From: Candidatus Poribacteria bacterium
GTDB taxonomy: Bacteria; Poribacteria; WGA-4E; WGA-3G
Assembly (NCBI GenBank): GCA_958295815.1
Contig: OY282374.1
Coordinates: 3,194,856-3,258,855 of the forward strand
DNA length: 64,000 bases
Direction: 5' to 3'
Within the stretch, counting starts at the first letter, position 1, and every line of letters begins with the position of its first letter. Shown in pieces: positions 8,528 to 17,685 of this stretch. The position numbers and the translations under genes were made by a program. A model generated the notes under the pieces. It worked only from the letters and a program-made list of their open reading frames with translations, had not been told where the DNA came from and made no database searches.

Positions 8528-9199
8528 TCACTGCGGAGCTTGCGATCTCATATAAGAATTTGCGCGGTCAAAATCTTCTGGTCTATTGATATTAAAAAAG
8601 GACATCCCTTCAGGGTCAAACCGTTCCCAGACATCAGGGGAGATACATTTTATATGTGCACGCTCCTGCAAGGCATGGACACGCAACTCTGATTCCTGCA
8701 GCATCAATTCAATGATCGGCAGACAGCGTTTAGAATAGGCAGCACACAACGTTTGAAGTGTTATCCGTGTCTCATCACTGTCCGAGGGGTTTCTTGCCCT
8801 GACTTCCTCGTGGGTGTAAGGCATCACTGCGTCGTATTCACCCAAAACAGAAACCAGATAAGTCAGCAGTTTCGGATCTAAAAACGGGCTATCGCATGCA
8901 ACGCAAAGAACAGCATCATACGAAGCGTATGTCAAGCCAGTATAGACACCTCCCAACGCACCAGCATTTGGAACGATATCGGCGTACATCCGTAGATCCA
9001 AGTGTGCATAATCAGCAGGACTGTTGGTAATAAGGAGGAGTTCATCTGTAACGAGGCGCATGCAACGGATAACATGCCCAATGAGGGAATCTTCTCCAAG
9101 CTGCAGCAACGCCTTGTTTTCTCCCATCCGCCGACTCTTACCACCTGCGAGAATAACGCCCGTTATCGGACAAGGCTTTTTATGTGCGTTCAATGACAT
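8528..9199 (-). CDS. mobA: Molybdenum cofactor guanylyltransferase
   Basis: This 223-residue enzyme should attach GMP to molybdopterin to make the guanine dinucleotide cofactor. The nucleotide-binding signature is clear at the start (GVILAGGKSRRMGENKALL), followed by GALGGVYTGL and the metal-binding VACDSPF (D in the usual MobA position). It ends with the usual FFNINRPEDF. The start codon lies inside the end of the upstream M28 peptidase gene (20-bp overlap), so the two are probably co-transcribed. No molybdoenzyme is encoded nearby. Confidence 0.88.
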   Translation of the reverse strand: MSLNAHKKPCPITGVILAGGKSRRMGENKALLQLGEDSLIGHVIRCMRLVTDELLLITNSPADYAHLDLRMYADIVPNAGALGGVYTGLTYASYDAVLCVACDSPFLDPKLLTYLVSVLGEYDAVMPYTHEEVRARNPSDSDETRITLQTLCAAYSKRCLPIIELMLQESELRVHALQERAHIKCISPDVWERFDPEGMSFFNINRPEDFDRANSYMRSQAPQ

Positions 9200-10343
9200 C
9201 GACGATTAATGCTCCTACCTGTTGCAGACTTTCCGTATGGATCAGGTTGCTACGATCCTGTTTCGAGTGGATTTTCAATGCGACGCTGCCCACATCTCCT
9301 GCCGTTAACGTAACCACTTCAAATCCACGACTCGCAATCGGAATACTGTCCAATCCAACACCGATCGGCAGATAACGTTCCGACACCTTAATTCCGAGCG
9401 ACTTGGCCGATGTCCGGAGCACTTCAGCGAGCGTCCGTGTTGTGTGGATCGGTGGAATACCGTAGCGTGTAATGACATTAACAGCGTTTCCAACGCCGAG
9501 TCCATCTAAGTTTATAACATAAGTGTGATTGCGGTCATATTCATCAGCATGCTTTTGTATATAACGTAATGCGCCGCACATACCGTATTCTTCTGCACCA
9601 GCAGTAAGAAAGGTAATAGATTTTTTCTCGCCACGCGCCATCACCACGCGCGCCACCTCGAGCATAACACCAACGCCAGAGGCGTTGTCAAAACCTCCAG
9701 GGGAGTGGTTCTGTGTAAAATTGATTTGCAAAAGCGAAAGGCAAAAAATGGTGATTCCAGCAACGCTCCAGACGATATAATCAGGCAGCCAAACAAAAGT
9801 TATAACCTGAATCACTGTTGTGATTGTGAGTCCAATAAGTCCGAGAATCGCGATACCGTAAGCGACTGCACGGATGGCAATTGGCAATATCTGTGATTTG
9901 GAATCGTAATGTGCAACGAAAAGTAGGCTGGGGGTATCTCTGTTTTGCTCTACGCCATTTGTTGCGACAATGTTTTCTGAGTAGTGCCTTCTACCAACAT
10001 TATATAAACCTTCAAACTGCTTTTGCCATTGGGTGAAGAGTAGTGCTATTGAAAGGCTAAGTAGGCAAGCGAGACAGACAAGTATCGAAAACTGTTCACC
10101 GAACCATGGCACAGAAAGAACTACGGGTACAAAAAGACCGCAAAGGATACGAGGCAGCACTTCGGCGGGAAACTTTGTGAAAGAGAAAGTTTCCCGCGAG
10201 ACTTCCAGCCCTAATGCCTTAAAATGTTTGACGATATACGCTTGGGCGTTTGCCTCACCTATACTACCCGCCAGTCTCGGAAAAGCGAGTTGTTTGATAT
10301 GATGATATGCGCGTTTTGCATCGTAAGCGAGGTTGGCATCCAT
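9180..10343 (-). CDS. M28-family zinc aminopeptidase with membrane helices
   Basis: A 387-residue peptidase of family M28, which removes N-terminal residues using two zinc ions. The ligands are visible in order: HYDSKS, GGFDNASGVG (Asp), GAEEYGMCG (the Glu-Glu pair), and later a Leu-Asp-Gly Asp. It also carries about four hydrophobic segments before and between the first zinc ligands (for example LVCLACLLSLSIALLF and IAILGLIGLTITTVIQVITF), so the enzyme is membrane-bound. It follows the sulfatase gene by 9 bp and overlaps mobA, forming a three-gene unit. Confidence 0.88.
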   Translation of the reverse strand: MDANLAYDAKRAYHHIKQLAFPRLAGSIGEANAQAYIVKHFKALGLEVSRETFSFTKFPAEVLPRILCGLFVPVVLSVPWFGEQFSILVCLACLLSLSIALLFTQWQKQFEGLYNVGRRHYSENIVATNGVEQNRDTPSLLFVAHYDSKSQILPIAIRAVAYGIAILGLIGLTITTVIQVITFVWLPDYIVWSVAGITIFCLSLLQINFTQNHSPGGFDNASGVGVMLEVARVVMARGEKKSITFLTAGAEEYGMCGALRYIQKHADEYDRNHTYVINLDGLGVGNAVNVITRYGIPPIHTTRTLAEVLRTSAKSLGIKVSERYLPIGVGLDSIPIASRGFEVVTLTAGDVGSVALKIHSKQDRSNLIHTESLQQVGALIVDVIERT

Positions 10344-10352
10344 TGGAATTTG

Positions 10353-11732
10353 TCAATCCATCCCTAACTCTGAGCGGAACCGTCTCCCTAAACGTCCACT
10401 AAGTGTTCTGACAATTTCTCGCTCCGAGGATGCGATGTTGTGTAGTTCCGAGGGGTCACTCTCTAAATCGTATAATTCCGTTACATCGCTGTAATTTTCG
10501 ATAAGTTTATGGGTTGCCGTGCGAATACATCGAAAATTGCGTAGCGCGCTCACAGTTTCGGAGCGATGGGTCCCAGTTTCGCCACGAAGCACAGGCGCGA
10601 TAGACCTGGCATCAATACGCGGTAGCACAGGGACACCAGCCAAATCACATATCGTCGGATTTAGATCAATCAGTTCAACCAGACTCTCTGAAATTCGATT
10701 TCCCGCTATACCGGGTCCAGCAATGAGCAAGGGCACCCTGAGTGATGCCTCGTAGGCGACGCTCTTAGTGTAAAGTCCGTGGTCACCGAGCATTTCGCCG
10801 TGATCGCTCGAATAAATGATATAAGTATTGTCGAGCACCCCGCGTTGTTCAAGTGCGCGAAGCATCTCTCCGATTTGGTCATCAATCAGTTCTGTCGCTG
10901 CACAGTACTGTTGTCGTGTTACGGCAATTTCTTCAGGACTTACATCAACGACGCGTCGTTTTATCCATTCAGGCTTTCCATCCATATTGTCAGCGATCGC
11001 AGGCGGCATATCGGCATGACGATACTTGTCGCCATATTCAGTCGGCGGATCGAACGGATCGTGTGGTCCGACAAAACTGACGAACATGTGCCATGGAAAA
11101 TCATCAGGGATATTCTCAATAAATTCAGTTGCTCGCCTGCCGATGTAGGTGTCCGCAAAATCCTCCGTTGAAAGGACAGAATCGTGAGAACCGTTTTTAA
11201 TCCAACCACCGCCACTGCGTTTCTGATAATCTTCATGAAACGCTTTGAGCATCCCTTTCTCTTGAAGATAGTGGGTATAAGGACCGATAGGTGTTACGGA
11301 GCTTCCAGCGTGCATCTTGCCTTCACACTCTTCTGGATGTGTGAAGCCCCAACTATAAGTGCGCGGACGGTCGCCATAACGTCCGTTATATCCATCAGGT
11401 TTGGCGAGATCAAGTTTTCCGACACACCCGACGCGATAACCGTGATCGCGGAGTTGCTGATAATACGTCGGTACAGTAGGAGGCAAGAAACTGCCGTTGT
11501 CAACCGCTCCCACGCGAGACGGTTGCAGTCCAGATGCAAGCGCAATACGCGATGGTGCACAGACGGGAGCATTCACAGTACAGTTTGGAAAACTCACTCC
11601 CTGTTCTGCCAATCGTCGCAAGTTAGGCGTATTGAGTGCAGTAGGTGCATTCTCATCGGTTTCCAGATAATCGTATCGGTGCTGGTCCGACATGATGAAG
11701 AGAACGTTGGGTCTATCAGTCTTTCGAGTCAT
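10353..11732 (-). CDS. Sulfatase (arylsulfatase family, cysteine type)
   Basis: A 459-residue sulfatase that hydrolyses sulfate esters. The N-terminal metal-binding RPNVLFIMSDQHRYD is present, and residue Cys58 in VCAPSR is the CxPxR motif whose cysteine must be converted to formylglycine. Later motifs (SFVGPHDPFDPP, YSSDHGEMLGDHGLYTK) are typical. There is no signal peptide, so it is predicted to be cytoplasmic, which suggests it acts on imported sulfated compounds, perhaps from algal or sponge polysaccharide (inference). The FGE-like protein at 51447 lacks the catalytic cysteines and is a poor candidate for its activator. Confidence 0.92.
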   Translation of the reverse strand: MTRKTDRPNVLFIMSDQHRYDYLETDENAPTALNTPNLRRLAEQGVSFPNCTVNAPVCAPSRIALASGLQPSRVGAVDNGSFLPPTVPTYYQQLRDHGYRVGCVGKLDLAKPDGYNGRYGDRPRTYSWGFTHPEECEGKMHAGSSVTPIGPYTHYLQEKGMLKAFHEDYQKRSGGGWIKNGSHDSVLSTEDFADTYIGRRATEFIENIPDDFPWHMFVSFVGPHDPFDPPTEYGDKYRHADMPPAIADNMDGKPEWIKRRVVDVSPEEIAVTRQQYCAATELIDDQIGEMLRALEQRGVLDNTYIIYSSDHGEMLGDHGLYTKSVAYEASLRVPLLIAGPGIAGNRISESLVELIDLNPTICDLAGVPVLPRIDARSIAPVLRGETGTHRSETVSALRNFRCIRTATHKLIENYSDVTELYDLESDPSELHNIASSEREIVRTLSGRLGRRFRSELGMD

Positions 11733-11931
11733 TTTAAAATCCTATGGGTAAGTTTTGACAACAGGTCTCGTTGGAATTTCAGATATCTAATAGAATATAT
11801 TCCTGATTAATTCTACCATCATTGTAGACGGTAATGCTTCGGTTTTCAATCAAAAAATCGCCGCTAACCTTATTGCCAAAATTTACAGAGTACGCTATTA
11901 TATTTCCACAATTCTCAAAAAGGAGATTCAC

Positions 11932-12354
11932 ATGGCAGTTTTTTTACATACACGGGTTCGCGTCAGCGACCTTGACGGTTCTATCAATTGGTATTGCGAC
12001 CACTTAGGGTTTGAAGTCCTCAGTCGGAGCGATAAATCCCCAGCAGGCAACCAGATCGTGCATCTTGAACTCCCGGGCAACGCACATACCTTGGAGTTAA
12101 CCTATTCACCTGACTTCGAGCTTCAGGTCCAAGAAGATCTGATGCACTTTGCTATCGGTGTTCCAGATATTGTCGAATTTTGTGACGGACTTGAAAAAGC
12201 AGGGTTGGAAATTTGGCCCGATGAATGGCGTGAGCAGTTCACATCCGGTGGAATGAAAATGGCTTTCGTCACCGATCCAGACGGCTACGAGGTTGAAATT
12301 TTAGAACGCGCCGACACTTCTGGTGATCCGCTTGACGTTCTTGATGAATCCTAA
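11932..12354 (+). CDS. VOC-superfamily (glyoxalase/bleomycin-resistance fold) protein
   Basis: A 140-residue single-domain VOC protein, the length of lactoylglutathione lyase. The four usual metal-ligand positions look filled: His6 (FLHTRVRVSDL), Glu in HTLELTY, His in LMHFAIGVPD, and Glu in YEVEILER. It could be a glyoxalase I or another metal-dependent lyase or isomerase; the sequence alone does not decide. AAAGGAGAT precedes the ATG closely. Its last four bases overlap the end of the facing D-aminopeptidase gene. Confidence 0.82.
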   Translation: MAVFLHTRVRVSDLDGSINWYCDHLGFEVLSRSDKSPAGNQIVHLELPGNAHTLELTYSPDFELQVQEDLMHFAIGVPDIVEFCDGLEKAGLEIWPDEWREQFTSGGMKMAFVTDPDGYEVEILERADTSGDPLDVLDES

Positions 12355-13166
12355 ACGTAGGGCCAGAACTGATTCCACGCGGTCAGCCAATCCTTTGCAC
12401 GGCTTTCAACAGTGAGGGGTCCCGTTATTTCAACCCCTGAGCGTCCCTTAAACTCTGAGAGTTTATCAACGCTTGAGACTTCAATTTTGATTGTCGTCGG
12501 TGTTTCAGGCACGTAAGGCTTAACTTGGGTTAAATTTGTGAGCGCGTCTCTCGCTGCATCCTCGATCAATTGACGGGCACGTACCGGTGGTAGCTGTCGA
12601 GCACTGTATCGGCTGAGTCCTTTCTTAACGGCGACTGTGAGCAGTGCGTCGCCGAGGAGTTCTTTCGCTTCTCGGCAGACTGCCACATCGCCTGTGACAA
12701 GCGCGACTGGTACACCGTAGCTACCGTTGAGCGCAGCGTTCACTCCGGTTTCACCGACCAGATCGTCGTTGAACCACAGGTTCTGGTACTGCACACTGGA
12801 AATGGTATGGCATAACACGCCATCAGGCGTTCCGTTTCGTGCGTGCATACCGATGAGCAAGCACGCGTCACAACCTTCTTCCCACATATCTTCGTAGCGT
12901 CCCCATCCGTGGTGTGCCACCCATTCGCAATCTGGATGAATTTTATCGGGGATGAGTGAATTAAAAGTCCAACCTTTTCCTGCACCGTGGCAATCCACAA
13001 CAACGATCTCTGTTGCCCCCGCGGCTTTTGCACCGCGCACAGCGGCGTTAATCTCTTCTGTATAAAGACGTCTCCCTTCCTCAAACATCGGTGCACCACC
13101 GTTCACTTGGTCCCACACGACGATGCCGCTGACCCCTTCCATATCCGACATAATAAGTACCCGCAT
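12351..13166 (-). CDS. dppA: M55-family D-aminopeptidase
   Basis: A 271-residue metallopeptidase of family M55, related to Bacillus DppA, which cleaves D-amino-acid peptides. The N-terminus MRVLIMSDMEGVSGI places Asp8 and Glu10 exactly where DppA binds zinc; DCHGAGKG, IGMHARNG and LCHTISS supply the later histidines. Length is normal for the family. Such enzymes recycle peptidoglycan fragments or D-peptides; no dipeptide transporter is adjacent. The gene symbol is by family resemblance. Confidence 0.85.
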   Translation of the reverse strand: MRVLIMSDMEGVSGIVVWDQVNGGAPMFEEGRRLYTEEINAAVRGAKAAGATEIVVVDCHGAGKGWTFNSLIPDKIHPDCEWVAHHGWGRYEDMWEEGCDACLLIGMHARNGTPDGVLCHTISSVQYQNLWFNDDLVGETGVNAALNGSYGVPVALVTGDVAVCREAKELLGDALLTVAVKKGLSRYSARQLPPVRARQLIEDAARDALTNLTQVKPYVPETPTTIKIEVSSVDKLSEFKGRSGVEITGPLTVESRAKDWLTAWNQFWPYV

Positions 13167-13286
13167 TGCTGTACTTCCTTCCTACTGAATTTAGTATGTT
13201 TCCATCTTAGTATAAACCTCCCATCCTTAAAATACAAGCAGCAAATTGAGCAAGTTGTAAGACATTTTTTATCCGTATTGATGGTA

Positions 13287-13352
13287 GGCAAGGTTTTTAA
13301 CCTCGCCGGTCTTTCCTTCAAGGTTTTACTGTAGGAGGGATTTCCAAATCCC
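13287..13352. repeat. Two dispersed-type hairpins in the gap before argS
   Basis: The first is GGCAAGGTT, loop, AACCTCGCC (13287-13307); the second is GGGATTT CC AAATCCC (13337-13352), preceded by GGTTTTACTGTAGGAGGG, which recalls the edges of the MITE-like element at 4600. They lie between divergently transcribed genes, so a terminator role is unlikely. The gap 13167-13586 otherwise holds the CCC repeat and the argS promoter. Confidence 0.5.
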
Positions 13353-13465
13353 GATTTCTGATCCCTAACCGCCCTCTGAATGCTGAGAGGGTTGCGTAGC
13401 GACCCACCCTGACTGCTGTCTGCTGTCTACTTCATTCTCAAAATCCTGATTCTGACAACTGACAA

Positions 13466-13489
13466 CCCATAACCCACAACCCATAACCC
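13466..13489 (-). repeat. Seven-nucleotide C-rich repeat, potential G-quadruplex on the minus strand
   Basis: Four CCC tracts separated by exactly four bases each (CCCATAA CCCACAA CCCATAA CCC). The minus strand is therefore G3N4 repeated, a canonical G-quadruplex pattern. It sits five bases before the argS promoter -35 box. A second perfect copy of the pattern is at 59152-59175. Confidence 0.6.
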
Positions 13490-13493
13490 TTAT

Positions 13494-13522
13494 TTGACAT
13501 AAGCTTCCTGCTGTGCTATAAT
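13494..13522 (+). promoter_or_regulatory. Consensus sigma-70 promoter for argS
   Basis: TTGACA at 13494-13499 and TATAAT at 13517-13522 with a 17-bp spacer: a perfect consensus match, giving a leader of about 60 nt before the argS ATG. Confidence 0.85.
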
Positions 13523-13586
13523 TCTACTAATGGAAAGCGTGTCGGATTTCAAAAAAATGGCTAATATGGAACTTTAATCTTAATAT

Positions 13587-15296
13587 ATGGACACAATTAA
13601 AACAGTAGTTTACGATATTCTAAAAAATGCAATCCACGCTGCTATTGCAGCTGGTGAACTTTCTATAGCCGAGGTGCCAGATATCCCCTTTTCGCCGACG
13701 AAGACCCCTGAACACGGTGATATCGCCACCCCTATTGCGTTAGGACTCGCAAAACAGGCACGGATGGCACCCCGAAACATCGCCGAAAAGATTGTCGCAC
13801 GCATTGATCTTGATTCACATCCCGCCATCAGCAAAATCGACATCGCTGGTGCAGGTTTCATAAATATTCATTTCTCGGATGAATGGCTCTACGACACACT
13901 CCGAACAATTGCAGCGACCCAATCGGTGTACGGCACCTGCGATAAGGGAGCAGGAAAGCATCTACAGGTTGAGTTTGTTAGTGCCAATCCTACGGGACCC
14001 CTTAACATTGTAAGTGGACGCGCCGCAGCCGTTGGGGACACCCTCGTTAACCTTCTAAATGCCATAGGCTACAAGGCAATCCGTGAATACTATGTCAACG
14101 ATGCCGGTGGTCAGGTCGAAAAGCTTGGTGAGTCGATTGATGTCCGTTATCGGCAAGCACTCGGTGAAGAGGATTTGGAAATCCCAGAGGGTGGATATCA
14201 GGGAGAATATCTTCAAGAGTTCGCACAGACTATCGTTGAAGCGGAAGGTGATACCTACCTTCAACTTGGGACAGACGAGCGGGTCTCTCACTTCCGAGAT
14301 ACAGGCATTGCCCACATTTTGGCACAACAGAAAACTGCTTTGGAACGCTTTGGTGTTAATTTCGATGTCTGGTCAAGTGAAAAGGCGATTCGGGATAGTG
14401 GTAAGCCAGAGGAAACCCTCGAACTGTTTCGAGAGAAAGAATACCTCTATGAAGCCGAGGGCGCAACATGGTTTCGGATGACAGATTTTGGTGATGATAA
14501 GGACTGTGTTGTCATCCGGAGCAACGGTGAATATACCTATTTCGTGCCCGATACCGCGTATCACCGCGATAAATTCGACCGGGGTTTTACGACAGTCATT
14601 GACCTCCTTGGACCCGATCATCAAGGACATATTACACGTCTCAAAAACTTCGTCAAGGCACTCGGTATGCCGGATGATTGGCTCGAAATGTCTATCATTC
14701 AACAGGTAAATCTCGTCAATGCAGAAGGCGAACGGTTGGATATGTCGAAACGACGCGGACAGTTCTTTACGCTTGATCTGCTCATTGACGAACTCGCAGA
14801 AGCTGTCGGTGAGCAATTCGCGGTAGATGTTGCCCGATATTTCTTCCTCATGCGTGCCAACAACTCGCATCTCGATTTTAATATGGAATTGGCGATCACG
14901 CACGCAAGCGAGAATCCTGTCTTTTACATCCAATATGCGCATGCTCGGTGCTGCAGCATTTTCGAGCAGGGCAATGAACAGGGAATCGCACCCAAACCGA
15001 TTGATGAAGTTTCCTTAAAACGACTCACTGAACCCATCGAATACGAACTAATTCGGAAGTTAGCCGATTTTCCATCAGTCGTTCTACTTAGCGCAGAGGC
15101 ACGCGAGGCACACCGCATTCCGCATTATCTACATGAACTTGCCGGAATTTTTCATCCATACTACAATCAACACCGTGTTCTGGATACATCAGACATGGAA
15201 AAGACGGACGCACGGCTTATTCTGGTACAAAGCGTACAAACGGTGTTGAAAAATGGTTTGACACTGTTAGGCATCTCTGCCCCCACATCCATGTAA
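13587..15296 (+). CDS. argS: Arginyl-tRNA synthetase with non-canonical HIGH motif
   Basis: A 569-residue class I synthetase that charges tRNA-Arg. The N-terminal tRNA-binding domain, the Rossmann core (EFVSANPTGPLNIVSGR, YYVNDAGGQ, LGPDHQGH), a KMSKS-like loop (ERLDMSKRRGQF) and the C-terminal helical anticodon domain with its final M are all present at normal length. The HIGH signature, usually HVGH or HIGH after PTGPL, reads NIVS here. Some ArgRS lineages (for example green sulfur bacteria) also deviate at this point, so the enzyme is probably active. No Shine-Dalgarno is obvious before the ATG. Confidence 0.93.
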   Translation: MDTIKTVVYDILKNAIHAAIAAGELSIAEVPDIPFSPTKTPEHGDIATPIALGLAKQARMAPRNIAEKIVARIDLDSHPAISKIDIAGAGFINIHFSDEWLYDTLRTIAATQSVYGTCDKGAGKHLQVEFVSANPTGPLNIVSGRAAAVGDTLVNLLNAIGYKAIREYYVNDAGGQVEKLGESIDVRYRQALGEEDLEIPEGGYQGEYLQEFAQTIVEAEGDTYLQLGTDERVSHFRDTGIAHILAQQKTALERFGVNFDVWSSEKAIRDSGKPEETLELFREKEYLYEAEGATWFRMTDFGDDKDCVVIRSNGEYTYFVPDTAYHRDKFDRGFTTVIDLLGPDHQGHITRLKNFVKALGMPDDWLEMSIIQQVNLVNAEGERLDMSKRRGQFFTLDLLIDELAEAVGEQFAVDVARYFFLMRANNSHLDFNMELAITHASENPVFYIQYAHARCCSIFEQGNEQGIAPKPIDEVSLKRLTEPIEYELIRKLADFPSVVLLSAEAREAHRIPHYLHELAGIFHPYYNQHRVLDTSDMEKTDARLILVQSVQTVLKNGLTLLGISAPTSM

Positions 15297-15313
15297 AGGG
15301 GAACAATCCGAGA

Positions 15314-15328
15314 GCGGTCTGAGACCGC
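15314..15328. promoter_or_regulatory. 15-bp palindrome before the class III aminotransferase gene
   Basis: GCGGTCT G AGACCGC is a perfect inverted repeat with a one-base centre, between the argS stop and the next start codon (26 bases upstream of it). The tight symmetry would suit a dimeric repressor; it may instead be one of the dispersed palindromes. Confidence 0.4.
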
Positions 15329-15353
15329 AATACCGCTGACGATAGGAAAAAGT

Positions 15354-16697
15354 ATGACGATAGATTATAGAAAAACAGATAAGGCACATGTATGGCATCC
15401 GATGTTTCAGCATCAACGACTTGAAGAGACACAGTTAGTTGTTTTTGAATCAGCGCATGGGACAACCCTTGTAGATGCAGAAGGACGCGAGTACCTGGAT
15501 GCCTATTCCGCTTTGTGGAATGTCAACGTGGGTTACGGGCGACAGGAGATAGCAGACGCAGTTTACGCCCAGATACAACAATTGCCTTACTATCCACATT
15601 CGCAAATTAACGTACCTGCCACGATATTAGCGGAACAACTCGCTGGGTGTCTTCCAGGGGATTTGAACCACGTCTATTTCTGTAACAGCGGTTCGGAGGC
15701 GAATGAAACCGCCATCAAAATCGCAAGACAGTATGGTAGGCAAACCTACCCCAACGAGAATCGCTACAAGATTATCAGTCGGTATCGTGGCTATCACGGG
15801 TTCACGTATGGCGCACTATCGGCGACAGGGCAGGCACGAAGAAGAAAAGCATTTGAGCCGCTCGTGCCGGGTTTTCCGCACGCACATCCACCCTACTGCT
15901 ACCGATGTCCTATTGGGTTAAACTATCCATCCTGTGGTATTGCATGTGCAGATGAAATTGAACGGATAATTCAAGGCGAGGGACCGGAAACTGTAATCGC
16001 TATAATCGCCGAACCTATCATCGGGGGCGGCGGTGTGATTGTCCCACCTGACGAATATCTTCCGAAACTACGGCAAATCTGTGACGATTATGGACTACTC
16101 CTCATCCTTGATGAAGTCATCACCGGATTCGGAAGGACTGGAAAGATGTTTGCATGTGAACATTGGGACGTACAGCCCGACCTCATCACGTTAGCTAAGG
16201 GACTCACAAGCGGCTATGTACCGCTCGGTGCCTGTGTTGCTTCAGACTCGGTTTTCAACGCATTCCTCGGAGAGTCCGATGAAAATAAGGAATTTGCCCA
16301 AGTCTGTACCTATGGTGGACATCCTGTGGCATGCGCTGCTGGGATCGCGAATCTGGAAATTATTCAAAAGGAACGCCTCTGGGAAAATGCAGAAAAGGTC
16401 GGTGCTTATCTGCTCAAAAGATTAGAAACCTTGGGCACATTGCCTATCGTTGGGGATGTCCGGGGCAAAGGGTTAATGATTGCTCTGGAGCTTGTCCAAG
16501 ACGGTGGCGCGCTTCTCGAAACAGCAAAGACGAATCAAATTGTCGGGCAATTGCGAGAAAAAGGTGTTATCGTCGGGAAAATTGGTCATGCTGTCGAGGA
16601 ACCGGAAAATATTATTTTCGTTGCACCACCGCTTATTCTAACCCAAGCCGAAGCAGACAAAATCTTCGAGACACTACACCAGGTACTTGTCCAGTAG
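15354..16697 (+). CDS. Class III PLP-dependent aminotransferase
   Basis: A 447-residue omega-type aminotransferase. It shows FCNSGSEANETAIKIARQYG (phosphate-binding turn), RYRGYHGFTYGALSATG, ILDEVITGFGRTGKMFA with the PLP-ring Asp, and LAKGLTSGYVPLGA with the Schiff-base Lys. The CYRCPIGLNYPSCGIACADE segment resembles taurine-pyruvate and beta-alanine-pyruvate aminotransferases, so an amine or omega-amino acid donor is likely; the exact substrate is open. AGGAAA lies 6 bases before the ATG. Its end overlaps the end of the facing mtnP gene by 24 bp. Confidence 0.9.
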   Translation: MTIDYRKTDKAHVWHPMFQHQRLEETQLVVFESAHGTTLVDAEGREYLDAYSALWNVNVGYGRQEIADAVYAQIQQLPYYPHSQINVPATILAEQLAGCLPGDLNHVYFCNSGSEANETAIKIARQYGRQTYPNENRYKIISRYRGYHGFTYGALSATGQARRRKAFEPLVPGFPHAHPPYCYRCPIGLNYPSCGIACADEIERIIQGEGPETVIAIIAEPIIGGGGVIVPPDEYLPKLRQICDDYGLLLILDEVITGFGRTGKMFACEHWDVQPDLITLAKGLTSGYVPLGACVASDSVFNAFLGESDENKEFAQVCTYGGHPVACAAGIANLEIIQKERLWENAEKVGAYLLKRLETLGTLPIVGDVRGKGLMIALELVQDGGALLETAKTNQIVGQLREKGVIVGKIGHAVEEPENIIFVAPPLILTQAEADKIFETLHQVLVQ

Positions 16698-17531
16698 GAG
16701 TTTTAGCTGATGTCGTTTTGCTGGTGTTATCTTAGCCGGATCGGTAGCGAGTGCATATTGAAGCGCAGTTGAACAGGCACAGCCCCGTTCTCCCGCTGGG
16801 ATTTTAGCGACAGCACTTCTCACGGTCTTTTTAGAGGCTTCTACGTTAGCCCGAACGTTATCAAGAATCATCTCAGTGGTAACGTTATCATGTTCCGGGT
16901 ACCAACAGTCATAATCGGTAGAACAGGCAAGGACAGCATAACAGATTTCTGCCTCACGTGCTAATTTAGCTTCCTGTGCTGCTGTCATTCCGATAATGTC
17001 AAATCCGAGGTGCCGGTAGACATTGGATTCGGCTTGTGTTGAAAACGCCGGTCCTTCCATACAGATGTAGGTGCCGCCATTATGAACGGTTGTACCAACC
17101 TCAGTTGCCGACGTGTATAAAAAGTCGCTCAGAATTGAACAGAAAGGGTGTGCAAGACTAATATGTGCGGCAATGCCCTCACCGAAAAAGGTGGATGCTC
17201 GATGTTTGGTGTGGTCATAAAGTTGATCCGGTACAACGAAATGACGGGGTTCAATTTCCTGTTTTAGGCTACCCACAGCACTGACGGCTATGAGCCACTC
17301 TACGCCTAAAGATTTTAGTGCATAAATATTAGCGCGAACATTAATCTCAGAAGGAAGGATCCGGTGACCAACACCGTGTCGCGGTAGAAAAACAACGGGT
17401 TTCCCATCAAGGTTACCCAGAACAAGAGCATCACTCGGTTTGCCAAATGGAGTTTCAACTTCGATTTCTTCGATGTCTGTTAAGCCTTCCATCTGATAAA
17501 AACCGCTGCCGCCAATAATTCCGATACGCAT
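16674..17531 (-). CDS. mtnP: S-methyl-5'-thioadenosine phosphorylase
   Basis: A 285-residue phosphorylase that splits methylthioadenosine into adenine and methylthioribose-1-phosphate in methionine salvage. IGIIGGSGFYQMEG starts the fold; RHGVGHRILPSEINVRANI, VPDQLYDHTKHR and MEGPAFST line the active site. STDYDCW, rather than the NDYD-type of purine nucleoside phosphorylase, points to MTA as substrate. A GAGCCT/AGGCTC hairpin lies in its leader at 17562-17580. The last 24 bp overlap the end of the facing aminotransferase gene. Confidence 0.93.
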   Translation of the reverse strand: MRIGIIGGSGFYQMEGLTDIEEIEVETPFGKPSDALVLGNLDGKPVVFLPRHGVGHRILPSEINVRANIYALKSLGVEWLIAVSAVGSLKQEIEPRHFVVPDQLYDHTKHRASTFFGEGIAAHISLAHPFCSILSDFLYTSATEVGTTVHNGGTYICMEGPAFSTQAESNVYRHLGFDIIGMTAAQEAKLAREAEICYAVLACSTDYDCWYPEHDNVTTEMILDNVRANVEASKKTVRSAVAKIPAGERGCACSTALQYALATDPAKITPAKRHQLKLLLDKYLV

Positions 17532-17685
17532 TTTTTGTCCTTTCAGAAAATGAGGATGAAAGAGCCTCTAATAAAGGCTCCCTTTTAAAATTGCTTTGTC
17601 CGTTTGACGAAGCTAATATTAACTTCGACGTGGGGAACGTGAGATTAAACGGACCTTCAGTCGTTAACGAGAGTTATGATTTAAT

